A DNA stretch of 64,000 nt from Zizania palustris (GCA_019279435.1 JAAALK010000086.1:22427913-22491912); one strand, 5' to 3'; numbered from the stretch's first letter, positions 36,526-48,159 are shown. The notes: generated from the sequence alone by a model not told the origin. Numbers and translations: made by a program.

Positions 36526-36738
36526 GCTTAGCCTCGGAGGGCTCCGAAGGACCTCGCTCCAGAGGGCTTCGACGGGGCCCTAGGGCTTCGCCCTTGCAAG
36601 CTTCGGCATAAACCTTGAGACTTGGGAACAGTTCTTGGGGAGGAAACAGGCTTCGACAGTGTTGGGCTCCGGCCGAAGGCTGTCGGAGGCTGACGTCATT
36701 TGGCTCATGTTTAGGGGAAACATATTTCCCCCAACAGT
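36526..36738 (+). repeat. Right-end LTR-homologous block
   Basis: Colinear without gaps with 31031-31243 and differs by only a few bases. It ends CCCCCAACA and is followed by the gtgcc target duplication. Confidence 0.8.
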
Positions 36739-36741
36739 GCC
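36737..36741. repeat. Target-site duplication of LTR element, right copy
   Basis: gtgcc, identical to 30271-30275. Reading from the left flank to the right flank across one copy restores an open frame (FFVPLIPYIP). Confidence 0.8.
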
Positions 36742-37665
36742 CCTCATCCCTTATATCCCCACCGCCGCCGCTGCCGCAGGAGGTGCGGGAAGCGGAGCTC
36801 CTCTGACTTCGCCGTACCGATTACTCTCGGCGGTCGTTAATCCGAACCACGCCGATCAGCCCCTCCTGCGAGTTGGTCGTGGTCCTATCAAGCGCAAACC
36901 CTGGAGGGGGCGACTGCTCTCTGACTGCAGACCGCTGACTGCAGAGAATCTCAAATCCGGGAAGCAACCCCGAGCTGGTGTTCAGGTCGTGACTGCCGGA
37001 AGCGGTTCGATGAGCTCATTGCCGCCCTTGTCGAGCTCACCGTGTCTCCGCACAGCGACGAGGCAATCAGGGTAAGTCCTGCAGGAATTCATTTGCATGT
37101 TCGGTTGATGGTGAATAGGTTCGATTAGCATGCTCCTTTGTTCACGGTAGGATCTGGTACTTGATGCGCTAATGGCTTTCGTGAAGCTGGGGAAAGATGG
37201 GAGGTTCCAGTCGGCAATTTACCACAAGTTGACGCTTTGGTGAGTTTTCCTCCTCTTGTGTCACTGCACTCTCGCTCTCACTTGTGTGAAATTAAGGGAA
37301 ATACTATCGATTTCCCTACCATGGCCTATGGGGGATGTGCTTTGTGGGAGAAGTGAGCTTGGGTGAAGTAACGTGCTTCCTGGGACTAACTTGGTTTGGT
37401 GTGTGTTATTCCTACAGATGAATCTCAATTTTCTATTGCAGTATGCTTATTTATTTCTCCATTTGCTTCTGTAGTTACTTTACTTACACTAGCCTAGACA
37501 AGACCACCAGCAGTATAGGCAATAAAACCACTGGTAATACTCTCACACACATATACACACACATTACAAACTCTTTAACTTCTTACAGACTAGTTTCTTC
37601 ATTCTGTTCTTATCAGGCTCTGAAAAAAATGAATTGCATAGTGGGCACAATGGATCTGAAGACAG

Positions 37666-38130
37666 GTACATATCAGCTTTTTTTGTGATATATATCTTAA
37701 ATCCTGAACAACGATTTGATGATTGTGATCATACTCTCCTGTTTCAAGGTAACATGAAGATATTAGAGGATTTATTTTGCATCAACGATTTGATGATTGT
37801 GATATATATCTATGCTTGTATGCATGCACGTGTACTGCACCAATACGTATATTAGGGCTAAGTTACATCTGACCGTAGCAATATGTGGCATCGATGATGA
37901 AAATTCCTTGATCATTCATTTGCTCTTTTTTGCATGGTTGGAACTGTTTGAATCATGTATAGTGACCTCTATATTGGGGATTACCTTACTCTGTGTTAAA
38001 TTGAATCCTTCAAACACTGATGACTGCACAATAGTTGATCTTGAATGAAGTATACAACATCGGCTAAGAATGTAAATGCTTAACTTAAAAATATACCTGT
38101 CTTCAGTTCAGAGATAAAGATAATTCAGTT
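37666..38130. other. Intergenic, possible start of a second LTR
   Basis: AT-rich with no coding sequence. The 5' boundary of the LTR that ends at 38293 was not located and may lie here. Confidence 0.35.
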
Positions 38131-39620
38131 TAGAGTCCTCCTAAAGGGATAGTAGATTAGATTAGTAGAGTCCTTAGAGATTAAGGGTTTTGGCTTTATA
38201 AAAGGCACATGTCATAAGCTGTAATAATCATGAAGAATGAATAAAGTTTCCCTGGTTAGGGCAAGATTTACCTTCTTAACCCGGTCGGTATCAATTTGGT
38301 ATCAGAGCTAGTCGGAACATTGACAACCTTGACCGATTCTATCAAAGATCTTGTGACAGTAATTAGATCGGAGAGAGTTTGAGAGAAAAGAAAAGGAGAA
38401 AGGGATTTCAGATCTACAGTCCCCGGACTTCTCTTCTGTTGGAACTCCCCGGCGCCGACGACCTTCCCCGCCAGCCTATGCGCCTGTTCAATCCGCCGGT
38501 TCTGCCGCTGGCCCGAGCGCTGAGTTTTTCTACACAGGCGCCATCGCCAGTTGCTCGAGGGATCTCCGCCCGAGTGGCACCGCCTCCGACTCGCGTCGCC
38601 CACGCGCTCACCACCCGAAGACGCTGGTAGCGCTCACCCGCGCCGGTGAATCCATCCACGTCGAGGACTGCTTGACCTCCTAGCCGTCAGTTTCCCCCAA
38701 ACCGTCAGCTTCGCACATTCCTCGTGGGCTGGCTTCATCTCGGCCGCCCCGACCGCACGCAGGTCTTCTCCGCCGACCGGCCCCGCCTCCGATCCGCACC
38801 GCCACACGCTCACCACCCGAAGCCGCTTCCGCCGCAACCGCTGGCGCGTGTGCCGGATCTCCCCGCCACCCCAAGGTCCTTCCGCTGCAGTTTGCCGGTG
38901 CCACGCGTGCCCGTGTCCGCTGTCTTCCAAATCGACTGTGCCGCAGCCTCGGCCCTCCTCACACCACCGCCTTCTTCAGCACATGCCCGTCCACCGGCGC
39001 CACGCGCGCCATCCCGCGCTCAAGTCGCCTGCACAGGGGCGCGCAGATCCCTACCGGCAGCAGACTGCCAATCCTGAGTGCTAGTTTTCTCCACCATTGG
39101 CCCGGATCGCAACCATGTTTGGGTCCGTTCAAGATCTTGCGGTGATGACTGACGATGAGAAGCTCGACTTCCTCATGACAACAGTGAGTCAAGTAATGGG
39201 AAATCTGTCCACAATCAACCGTCGTCTCGACGACCACGACCGGAGTTGTCAAGACTGGAGAAGTTCGGGAGGGGCTGACTTCCTTCCCTAGAGTGACGCA
39301 TCTGTCCAGAATGCTAATGGCGATGTGCTTCCTCACTCTAAGAGTCTCGACGATGAAGGCAACCACGGTGAAAATAGTGGTTGCGGTGGCAACGACAATC
39401 ATGGTGCTGCGGATGCCTTGTCCTGGCGTAAAGAAGGGGGCGCCATCAGTCCCACAACTTTCTGGCCGCACCAGTCCACGACACCGACGAGTGCGTCGTG
39501 CGCCACAAGCCACGCTGTCACCGCGACAACACATGTCTGAGAGCGCCGCCCGCTGTTGGTCGTGCCCGCATGCGGCAGGCAGCGCCACCGCTGCCCACTC
39601 CCGAACGCGCGCCGTTTAGG
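38131..39620 (+). mobile_element. LTR retrotransposon remnant (LTR end, primer-binding site, gag start)
   Basis: An LTR-like 3' portion with tttataaaagg and a polyadenylation-type stretch ends gtcggtatca. Three bases later is TGGTATCAGAGC at 38297-38308, the classic primer-binding site for initiator tRNA-Met. A GC-rich leader follows and then a gag-like start (39097) with a heptad-rich stretch (LDFLMTTVSQVMGN). The frame stops at 39289-39291. No pol and no 3' LTR are seen, so this is a truncated relic. Confidence 0.65.
38297..38308 (+). other. Retrotransposon primer-binding site (tRNA-Met)
   Basis: TGGTATCAGAGC, complementary to the 3' end of initiator methionine tRNA and located 3 bp after the LTR terminal CA. 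Confidence 0.85.
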
Positions 39621-40796
39621 GGTGGCAACTGAACGTCTGAACCTACCAAACTCGACCTCTCGGTTCGGCGACTATACGTTTTTTTGCTCGTGGGAAAAAA
39701 CACTAAAGTAGTGGGCCGGCTGAAGTTTGTGGGCAGTTCATGTTCAAGCCGCGAGGGCGACGGGGTAAGTCGGCGGCCCACTACGACGGCGCCGCGTATT
39801 CGGGAGGCAGCTAGTGCACCAACCATTCGCGGAACCGTGTCGGCTCGCGCCCCCGCCTGCGTAGGCCACCCCTACACGACACCGGCGCCGCGCGCGCGCC
39901 ACACGTCGCGACTCGTGACAGACACGACCCCGTACTCTACAGTTCCTGCATTCCGCCCGGCCACGGCGCACCCATCTCTCCCGCTGTCTTTGTCATCCCC
40001 TCTCTCTCCCTCTCTCTCCTAAGCTCGAGAAGCATCAAGCATTCCCTCTCCGGGTAACATTAGAACCGGGCAAGAGAAAAGCGGCGGTGAAACGCCTCCC
40101 AGACCCAGATGCTGTCGCGATCACACGCTTCGTCGCCACCGTCCAGTGCCCCTTTCCGAGCTCTGCTTTTCGAACCGAACCGGCCGCTGCTGCTCGAAAC
40201 GGACGATCGATGCAGCATGCAAGGTGGACGGCGGGCGCGCCGCTCCGGAGTACGTACATGAAAGTGGGGAACTTGTAACCGAACCGCGCGTGGCGTGACG
40301 CCGATGGACACCCCAGTTTGCCGGGCACACGTTGGCCGTTTGCCATCCATGCCCTGTAGCAGGAACCGAGGTTATCCGCTGGTTTGTTGGTATAAAGCAA
40401 AGGTGAGGTGACGCAGGGAAAGGACAAGCTGGAGTCCTGACACGACGAGTGTTTTGGCATTGGGATCGCAACGGCCTTTCGTTTGTTGCCATGGAGTTCT
40501 ACTATGGGAGAAAGAGAGAAGAGAAGGCTTCTTGTTCCTGCATTCCGGCGGCCTGCCGGATTTAGACAGTAGCCCACTGTCTTTCTCCAAAGTCCAAACC
40601 AACGATACCACTATGCTCTTTACTTTATCCACTCCTTGGAAAAGGCAAGGGAAAAAGGCGAGATGGCTTCTATATAAGCTAATGCCACTCCGAGCTGAGC
40701 TTCTCACACTCACACTTGTCACGTTCCCTCCCCGCAACGATAAGCCCGTGACTCGCGCCACCGCCACCCGCCACCCGTCCAGGTCCAAACCCGAGG
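39621..40796. other. Intergenic and ATL promoter region
   Basis: A GC-rich spacer with open frames on several strands but no recognised domain. It ends in the promoter and leader of the RING gene. Confidence 0.45.
40671..40677 (+). promoter_or_regulatory. TATA box of the ATL gene
   Basis: A perfect tatataa lies 120 bp upstream of the ATG, predicting a leader of about 90 bases. Confidence 0.75.
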
Positions 40797-41360
40797 ATGC
40801 GGCAGCTCATGGGCAGGAAGCTTCTAGAGGAGGTGAACGCCGCCACGACGGTGCCGGGAGCGGGCAGCCCCGTCGCCGACGACAGGGACATCATCTTCAT
40901 CCTCGCCTCGCTGCTCTGCGCGCTCATCTGCGTGCTCGGCATCGGCCTCGTCGCGCGCTGCGCGTGCTCCCGCCGCGGCGCCGAAGCGGCCGCCGCCAAC
41001 AGGGGCGTCAAGAAGGCGGTGCTCCGCGCGATCCCCACCGTGGAGTACGTCTCCGCCGGCGACGGGGGCGGCTGCAAGGCGGACCAGGCGGAGCCGCCCG
41101 AGTGCGCCATCTGCCTCGCCGACTTCGAGCAGGGCGACGCCATGCGCGTGCTGCCCCAGTGCGGCCACGCGTTCCACGCCGCCTGCGTCGACAAGTGGCT
41201 GCGCGGGCACTCCTCCTGCCCCTCCTGCCGCCGGATCCTGGTCCTCGAGCTGCCGCCAGGCCAGCGGTGCCAACGCTGCGGCGCGCGGCCGGAGCCAGAC
41301 GCCGCCGCGCCCTGGAAGCAGCCGACCCACTACCGCGAGGTTCCGCCCTTCTTGCCGTAG
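40797..41360 (+). CDS. ATL-type RING-H2 E3 ubiquitin ligase
   Basis: An intact intronless frame of 187 residues, as is usual for the ATL family. Domains in order: a short N-terminus; one transmembrane helix (about residues 32-54, IIFILASLLCALICVLGIGL); a basic Cys/Arg linker; a GLD-like segment (VKKAVLRAIPTVEY, about 71-84); and a RING-H2 finger of the form CAIC...CGHAFHAACVDKW...CPSC (about 102-143). The conserved Trp and the two metal-binding His residues are present. The family are membrane-anchored ubiquitin ligases, often quickly induced by elicitors or stress. The short Cys/Pro tail and overall size resemble ATL8/ATL80-like proteins, but the exact orthologue is not assigned. A good TATA box supports an active promoter. 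Confidence 0.93.
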   Translation: MRQLMGRKLLEEVNAATTVPGAGSPVADDRDIIFILASLLCALICVLGIGLVARCACSRRGAEAAAANRGVKKAVLRAIPTVEYVSAGDGGGCKADQAEPPECAICLADFEQGDAMRVLPQCGHAFHAACVDKWLRGHSSCPSCRRILVLELPPGQRCQRCGARPEPDAAAPWKQPTHYREVPPFLP

Positions 41361-42234
41361 AAGCGCAGCCGCCGCGCGCGCGCTGGAGTCTGGAGAGAGA
41401 TCCAGGGTAGAGCTAGAAGAGGAACAGAGAAATCGACCAATTCATAAGCCTGTTGGTCAAATTTCTCATTTGCTACTAGAATTTAGTGCCTAGCTAGATG
41501 GAAATGGATAGCATTTTGGGAATTTGGAGTTTGGGATCCTGCTTTGCAACTGGATGACTGCAACTTTTAGCTAGGAGTATGTACATTTGTAAAGGGAGAA
41601 TAAAAGATGTGCAATTTATTATCTTCAACTGAGCTGATCCGAATATCTTTCTCTCCAATTGTGACCGACAAATATTCCGATCCTGAATTCCTGATTCCTG
41701 AGTAATTTGACTGCTCTTGTGACATACCAGCAGCATCAGTACCATCTGCCATGGTAACCTACTTACCTCTGAAACATACATCTGCATCCATTTCGTCAAG
41801 AAGCCTTAAAGAAATGTATTTTGCATGGTGTAGCTGCTAGAATGCATGACAGTTTGCTATTTATATTTAGCAAGTGTCGTATAAGAAACTTTTTTGGTTG
41901 GAGTAACTTTTTCTGGAGAGATTTGATGATAAAATCAATAATGACTATGATCAATGTGATAAATAAACGAGATGACAAATTGTAAATATTCAATTTGCAC
42001 GTTATAATCTCCGTTAGCGTTAAGATATTTCGGATTGCATGGCTTTATTTGTCGTCTTTAAATCGGAACGAACTGACTAAAAAACTGAAGACAAATCGAG
42101 TGCTTGCTAGATCCCAGCAAAAGGAGTTGAAAGACTTGGTCACTTTAGCATAGTCACTTAGTCGCGGTTCCTTATGATTGGTTCTTGGATTTTAACATCT
42201 AAACTATCAGCGCACTCTTGTTCAAGTGGTCAGT
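41361..42234. other. ATL 3' flank and intergenic DNA
   Basis: Probable 3' untranslated region then AT-rich spacer. No gene. Confidence 0.5.
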
Positions 42235-43250
42235 CACTCGGTCTAACAGTTGAAAAAAAGGCAAAGCGATCTAACATATCAAGTAGGCCAAAAGGCAAAA
42301 GAAACACGAAATTAACTACTACTCTCAAGTAGATCACATTTTAGATATTGTCATATTGACAGTTTTCAATACACATATTACCTTTTCTATTTATGCATTT
42401 ATAAAAAAAACATAAAACAGAAGTATTTTTAATGGTAAATCTGTTGCTGTCATTTTTACATATCAAATTATAACATAATGTAAAATTTCAAGATTTGGCA
42501 GCATATATTCTAGCATGATGTTCTTCTAAGAATGGAGTTAGTAATCCGTATAATCTCCGAGCATGTTAATTGTGTGCAGCTAATGTTCAATAAAGATAAG
42601 AGCTGTTCACCTATTTTTGCACTCGTGGTTTGCACTAAGAACGCAATCTTGGGTTAATTGGGTTTGTGTTTGCTGGTAAGGACTAGAAATATATATAATT
42701 TTTTGAAGTGTGAACTAGATTAGTGATGGGCTTGTGGCCAAACCAGCAGCTAAGTCAGAGATTATGTTTCTTATCCGATAAAAGAAGAGGAAAATCATTG
42801 GATCCAGCTAAAAGTGATCGAACTAGAACTTATGCATCTGCAGATACAATAATTCCTAGTGGTAGGTTGCTTAACTTATTATGAACAGACGCAATTAGCT
42901 TAGCCGTTGAAAAAAGGGTACAAAGCGTAGCTAATTAACCAAAGCCGGCAAAAAGGCACGCGAAGGAAACCCGAAATTAACTAGTCTCGCGAGAGCAATC
43001 AGGTCAGTCAGTCTACTAATTATCTCGATCTGAACACGTTGTGTGAAGCAAAAGATCACTTGACACACACCAGTCTAATCTATCGCTGGAGATATGATAA
43101 GAGTTGGCTCCCGGCCGCGTTCTTCTGCAATCTGCACCCGTGTGTCGCACCAGGAATTCAATGGCATGCTGGATTAAGTTGGTGTTTGTTGGTTAGAAGA
43201 ACTAGCTAAGAACTAGTTCAGGCCAAACCAAGGATCTTACTCTTGTTGGC
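42235..43250. repeat. Diverged tandem duplication
   Basis: Segments at about 42235-42340 and 42895-43000 share gttgaaaaaa, caaagcg, ggcaaaa and cgaaattaacta in order. Later parts (near 42650 and 43175) share ggtttgtgtttgctggt-like sequence. The period is about 650 bp. Non-coding. Confidence 0.5.
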
Positions 43251-43845
43251 CGTGCCATTCCCCCGTTCGCCAAACAGCGGTGTTTATTTTAGATTAAGAT
43301 TCTTAGTAAAATCTAAGTGTTTACATGTTAGTTCATTTTCAGGTTATGTAACTATCGATTCTTACTATCATAATTCAAAATCTAGTTCGTTTTGCTAAAA
43401 ACTGGAGCAAATATATCCTAAAACACAGAGAAAACACGGAAGTACATATTATCTAAGTGCGGAATTGTGAAATAAACCTAACTGGCACTCTACTTTCTTT
43501 GACTCCAACTTCTCATCTGATGCATCTATCTATCTATCTATCTATCCACATCTCGCATGCTTATCTCTCCGTGCTTAATTAGTGGTATTATCTTGCAAAA
43601 ATATCTTAGCAAGTAGGGCCGCGGGTGAAGGGGAAAAAAGACGAACCTCGCAAAAGCAGCCGGGTGAAGTGATTCGCCGAATCCGGCGCACTGCGCCCGT
43701 CGGCCGGCCCCCTCGCGACGTCGCGTGGCGGCGCCGGCGCCGGCGCGCGCCCCGTTGGTTTCGATCGGTGCGTCGGCGCGAGGAGGCGTGTCGCCGGTGC
43801 GCGCCGGCGGGTGTGGGTGTTGCCATCGGACGTCGCTCCTGTTGG
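43251..43845. other. Intergenic, with (ATCT)n microsatellite
   Basis: A perfect ATCT repeat of about six units is at 43523-43546. The block at 43660-43840 is strongly GC-rich without a recognised product and may be the loop of the adjacent fold-back-like repeat. Confidence 0.5.
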
Positions 43846-44035
43846 ATTTTTTAAAAAATTAGTATTTTTTTAAAAAAATCAAATTTGTACGTCGGATTTA
43901 AAAAATTATAAAAATAGTATCAGATCGGCCGACCAAGTGCCGACTGGCGGCTAGTGTCGACTGGAGCCACGTGGCATTCAGTCGGCCGTCCATCAGTCGA
44001 CTGGCGCCCCGCGCGCTCGAGCGCGAGAAAAAAAA
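43846..44035. mobile_element. Partial copy of the fold-back element
   Basis: The AT-rich outer part (aaaaaaatcaaatttgtacg), the atcggccgac motif and the palindrome gccacgtggc (43966-43975) parallel an arm of the element at 6781-7245. Only one arm is obvious, so this is a half-element or a badly diverged copy. Confidence 0.5.
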
Positions 44036-44667
44036 CTACTTTTTGTTTGGAATTATATTTTAGGTGTTTTTTCTACTAAATTACAAAATTAGAGCTATAT
44101 GAATCGCTGGTTCGGTGAAAAACCATTTAAAAAGATGTGAGCAAATTATCATTAGACCCTATAAAAATGCGGCCTTCTCCCACAAAACAAACCACATGAA
44201 TTTTAAATAAAATCAGAAATTTGGTGATAGAGCAAGGAGCTCTATTGTTGAACTAATGGTAACGTGACAAAATCAGTATACGAATCTTATCACTAAATTA
44301 ATGGTCTATAGACTATTATTTTAACAATAGGATCTCGTTGACAATTAAATTAGAAAAATAAAATAATAAGATAATTTTGTAATTATTCCAAAAAATATAA
44401 TTTCAAATAAAAATAAATTATTAAAAAATTGGAATTAGCGGTGCGCTGTCTGGTGGGTCGAGGAGACTGTGGTTTAGGCCCATGGTCTGGCCCAATGTGG
44501 ATGTCACTGGACACTCCAGCTGCTGCGGTGAGCCGGCCGAGGGGAGGAGAAGCTGTCACTGTTTTAGTGTTAGCCATGGCCTCCGTCTCCATCTTCCACC
44601 TCGGGCCGTGAACTGAACCCTCCCGTTTCCAGACCCTACCCATCAGCCGCTCCATGCTAGGGCGGCA
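44036..44667. other. Intergenic and MCD1 upstream region
   Basis: AT-rich to about 44430, then GC-rich leading to the MCD1-like start. No other gene is seen. Confidence 0.45.
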
Positions 44668-46860
44668 ATGGCGCCCACTTCTGTCGCCATCTACCTCTCC
44701 TTCCGCTTCCTTCCGCCCCGACCCTCACCCTTCTGCTGGCAGGCGAGGGGGCTCCGCCCAATTAGGGCCTCGACAAACGGGGAGCGGAAGGTCGGGGCTC
44801 TGGAGAGGAGGGTGGGGGATCTGAGGACGGTCGTCGCTTCAGTGCCCCCAGCCGTTGCTGCGGTAAGGGCGCATCTTGCTTGCTATCTCTGTCCATTCGA
44901 ATCACGGGGTTAGATAATGTCCGTGTGAGGCTGAGTTGGTGAATACAGTTGGGTTTTATGATTTTTTTGTACGACAGTTCAGGGGATGGATAGATCGGGA
45001 GTAATGCTCCCTCGGGTGCCCGAACATATTAGGCATGTGTAAAGATGTGAAGCTGTTGTAAGTTTGCATGGATGTTGGATATAGATGTGTCCCTTGCCAT
45101 TATGGATGAACAGCCAGGTTGATTTTGGAACATGAAATTGAATTGGATATAAGTAAATGGTTTTGTCATTATGCTATGCCAATAAATGAATGGGGAAATG
45201 GCATGTACTCTATCCATGACCCTTAGTTCCTTGCTCACTACAAATTTGCAGTTCATCAGGGAATTGGTTAAGTTTACATACAAGTTACAAAATTTGGGAT
45301 TTCAGGCACTTTCATATCTTGTTCTTCTCTGTACATGATGCAGATCAGGAAAAACATTGGACTAAATTATGTTGCTGGTTTCTGTCTCGGCATCACAGTT
45401 TTGGCTGCTATTGCAAGAAAGGTCATCATTAGAACTCATGAACATGGCAATAAAGGTTCTGTTGCTGACCTAGTAAGGCGTGGGCAATTAAAACCAGGAC
45501 AACGTGGGATGTATGTTGATATCTTGTTGAACTTCAGTTTTGCATTCTGTTCCACCGTATCCATCAAAGCTGCACCATTTGGACATGTTGTCTCACTGTT
45601 TTTTCTACACGATCAAGGACTTTTTCCCCCAAAAATATAGCTAAGCATTATTTATTTTGTACTAATAAATTCCAAGAATGTAATTGTTATAAATCAATTA
45701 GCTAGGACTTATTGTCAGATTTATACTTGATGAAATTTTGATGGTACACTTTAAGATTTGCTTTGTTTATGAATCATGTCAGAACTGATGTAGGCTGTTT
45801 GTTGTCTCCTATTATTTACTCTGCTAACAGTCTAACACTAGACCACATGTACCATTATATTTCCTTCTAATGATCTTGTTGTGTTTATATGAGGAATTGC
45901 TGCCATTTTATATGTCTTTAGTTACTTGTTTAATGTTATCGCAACACCACATGCCCACACCATAATCTTATTGCCTGCTGTGACCATAAAAATATTACTT
46001 TAAGCAACAAGCGGTACTGTAGTAGTGTTCATGTTCAGTGAAACATACATGACAAAATAAAACTGTTGTGCAGAAATGGAATCTTGTTTCTATCACATTG
46101 ACCTGTAAAAGTTTGTTTTAAATCAAGCAGCATCTGACCAAAGTAACTACTGCAGTGCAAAACCTCGAGTGTATGATGATCCTTTCAATAATCCATTAGT
46201 CAAGATTGATGAGGGTACGTCTACTGCTCAAGTGTTTGGCAAGGAGTATCGGATGGCTCCTGTTAGGCTTACGAAAGAACAACAAGCAATGCATCAGAAA
46301 AGAAGATCACGTGCATATCAGTGGAAAAGACCTACTATTTTTCTTAAAGAAGGTGATTCCTTACCACCAGATGTTGATCCAGATACAGTTAGATGGGTTC
46401 CAGTAAACCACCCATTTGCTGCTGCTTCAAGTGAAGTTGATGAGGAGACTGCTAAACAAAATGTTTATCAAAAGGATGGCGTCCCATCTCGTGTTAAAGC
46501 TGAGCATGAAGCTTTGCAGGCAAGGCTACAGGCTTCAGACAATGTGAGTGTTTGTAGATCCTCCCAGTCAGGAGCTGGAAGCCAATTCTAACTGATTGAA
46601 GTTAACTGACCTTTTTTACCACCTGTTTCATAACAATGCTTCGGAATCTCCACCATCTTTTGCAGGTTACCAAATTCTCTTCTGACCCAAGGAACACGCA
46701 GTGTAATGACAGACAATTGAGGTTATCAGGCGAGTCATCTGGGAATCAGCAGAACTTAATGCCTGGCATGGTGATGAACCAAAATGGTCAACCAACCTTC
46801 GAGTCTGAGAAGCATAGATCTGGCCAGAATTCACAATCGAAAAGCTTGGAACAACAATAA
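44668..46860 (+). CDS. MCD1: MULTIPLE CHLOROPLAST DIVISION SITE 1 (MCD1)-like protein
   Basis: Four exons (44668-44862, 45344-45510, 46156-46543, 46666-46860) with GT-AG borders and compatible phases give 314 residues. The N-terminus is Ser/Arg/Pro-rich and lacks acids, like a plastid transit peptide. Exon 1 then has GALERRVGDLRTVV. Exon 2 contains a transmembrane stretch (NYVAGFCLGITVLAAIA) and VADLVRRGQLKPGQRG. Exon 3 carries the conserved stromal-side region KPRVYDDPFNNPLVKIDE...KRRSRAYQWKRPTIFL. The order and motifs match monocot MCD1 as I recall it. In Arabidopsis, MCD1 is an inner-envelope protein that helps position the plastid division ring with MinD. The C-terminal exon is Gln/Ser-rich and poorly conserved. 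No breaks were seen. Confidence 0.82.
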
Positions 46861-47628
46861 ATTTGTGAATTGTGTGAACTCCTTAGCACTTGCTCTTTTA
46901 TTTTAGTGTACTCAGGTTTTAGTTGTAGATAGAAGTATTTTGGAACAATAGGCTTTAGGCTTACATAGTGACGTGATGAACAGTTGGGAGTATTGGCTGT
47001 GCGATGTGTTATGCTGTAAATGGATATTTTCTTTGTCAGAATGTTTTCCAGATGCACATTGTTTTTTTTGTGAGGGAAAAGGAATATATTGATCAATACA
47101 GGACAAATTACAATCGTTCAGAATCAACCGCGACACTGAGTAGACTTCTGGATCCTGGCCGCCAAGGCTACCTCACGGCTGATACATATGCGCACTGTTA
47201 TCTTCATAAGCCTCAGAAGTTGACAAGTATACGGTAGTTTGGGTGGATTCTCTTATTTATCATATTTATCATGTTCAATTCTACTGTAACAAAATATTTG
47301 GCAATTAATGCATAAATTTCACAACGGTAGCAATGGTAAATATGGAACAACTAAGAGGTACAAAATTTCACAGCGAATAATGACATCCGGCTCCAAGCCT
47401 GTACGAACCAGCGTGCCACAGACTGAGATCCTGTTTTAAGATGTGCAAAAGTTGGAACTCCGTGAACTGGCTCAGACATCCTCAGAGCCGCCTTCATCAC
47501 TATTCACTATCACCAAACATGGTTGTCATTTTCATTGGCAAACCTTATTTAGCTACTTTGGCAATATGTGATATGAGGACTTTCTAGAAAGTCACTCATC
47601 TTAGTACTCTCGTACGAGTATGCTCACG
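46861..47628. other. MCD1 3' flank
   Basis: A T-run at 47062-47069 followed by gtgagggaaaaggaatatattgatc resembles the 3' end of a minus-strand, 5'-truncated retroposon. No target duplication was found, so it is not called. The rest is spacer between two convergent genes. Confidence 0.35.
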
Positions 47629-48159
47629 TCACGTCAGAGTTCTAATGAGCATGTTGCCAATCTCTGACATTAACCACTCCAGATCATCTAGGCCATAAAG
47701 CTCATCCTGAAACAACTTTTTAACATCTGGGGTATCAGCTTGCTGTTCCTCCGAACTATATGTTTCTGTGTTATCCACATTATTTCTATCCTTGATTTTG
47801 TGGCTCTGAGAAACATATTTTTCTTCAGCGATTTCTGTGGATCTGCCATTTAGAATAGGGTTGGGCACCAACAAATTAGCATCAGCATCCACAATTTGAT
47901 GTGTTTTATTCGGTGAAGTTGTATCTTCATCTAACCCCTCCAAGTCCCTTGATGTACTTGACTCACCAATGAATTCCCATTGTTCATCAGATCAATAAGA
48001 TAGAACTTCATACTCAAATTCATAATTTGATTCATCATCTGTAGATTCTGTCGAAAGGAAAGTGAATAGTTAGGACCAAATACACAGTTTTATAAATTGG
48101 ACAACACATGTTCTGCAAAGAGAAGCCAATATATTTTAATAATCCAATTACTGCGCAGG

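Larger units (their letters stand above)
30276..36736 (+). mobile_element. Non-autonomous LTR retrotransposon inside the NOC4-like exon
   Basis: The element starts TGTTGTAGC and ends CCCCCAACA, flanked by a 5 bp duplication gtgcc. It encodes a gag-like protein of the Transposase_28/putative gypsy class and a second unknown ORF; no protease, reverse transcriptase or integrase is visible. The left LTR is about 966 bp, but only its last 213 bp are repeated at the right end, so the 3' LTR is rearranged or chimeric. Confidence 0.75.
30103..37665 (+). pseudogene. NOC4-like nucleolar complex protein, truncated and split by a retrotransposon
   Basis: Exon 1 starts at the ATG at 30103 (MRRSFSATAAGS) and reads VKLLGHEFLSSR ... 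ISLQWFFVP before a retrotransposon interrupts it at 30275. The frame resumes at 36742 with LIPYIPTAAAA and, after a degraded insert-like stretch, RFDELIAALVELTVSPHSDE, ending at a donor at 37071. Further exons are 37151-37239 (LDALMAFVKLGKDGRFQSAIYH), 37442-37533 (YFTYTSLDK) and 37617-37665 (SEKNELHSGHNGSEDR). The exon order matches my recollection of NOC4/CBF-Mak21 family proteins, which help mature the small ribosomal subunit. Several internal family segments are missing, a TGA lies at 36990-36992 where Trp is expected, and no later exons follow. Dead gene fragment. Confidence 0.65.

Noticed and set aside
40454..41410. A 318-codon frame overlapping the ATL gene
   Set aside because: Out of phase with the RING-H2 domain and composed of Arg/Ala-rich shadow sequence.
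47041..47240. A possible 5'-truncated LINE or SINE with a T-run in the MCD1 3' region
   Set aside because: No target-site duplication or recognisable 3' end could be found on the far side.
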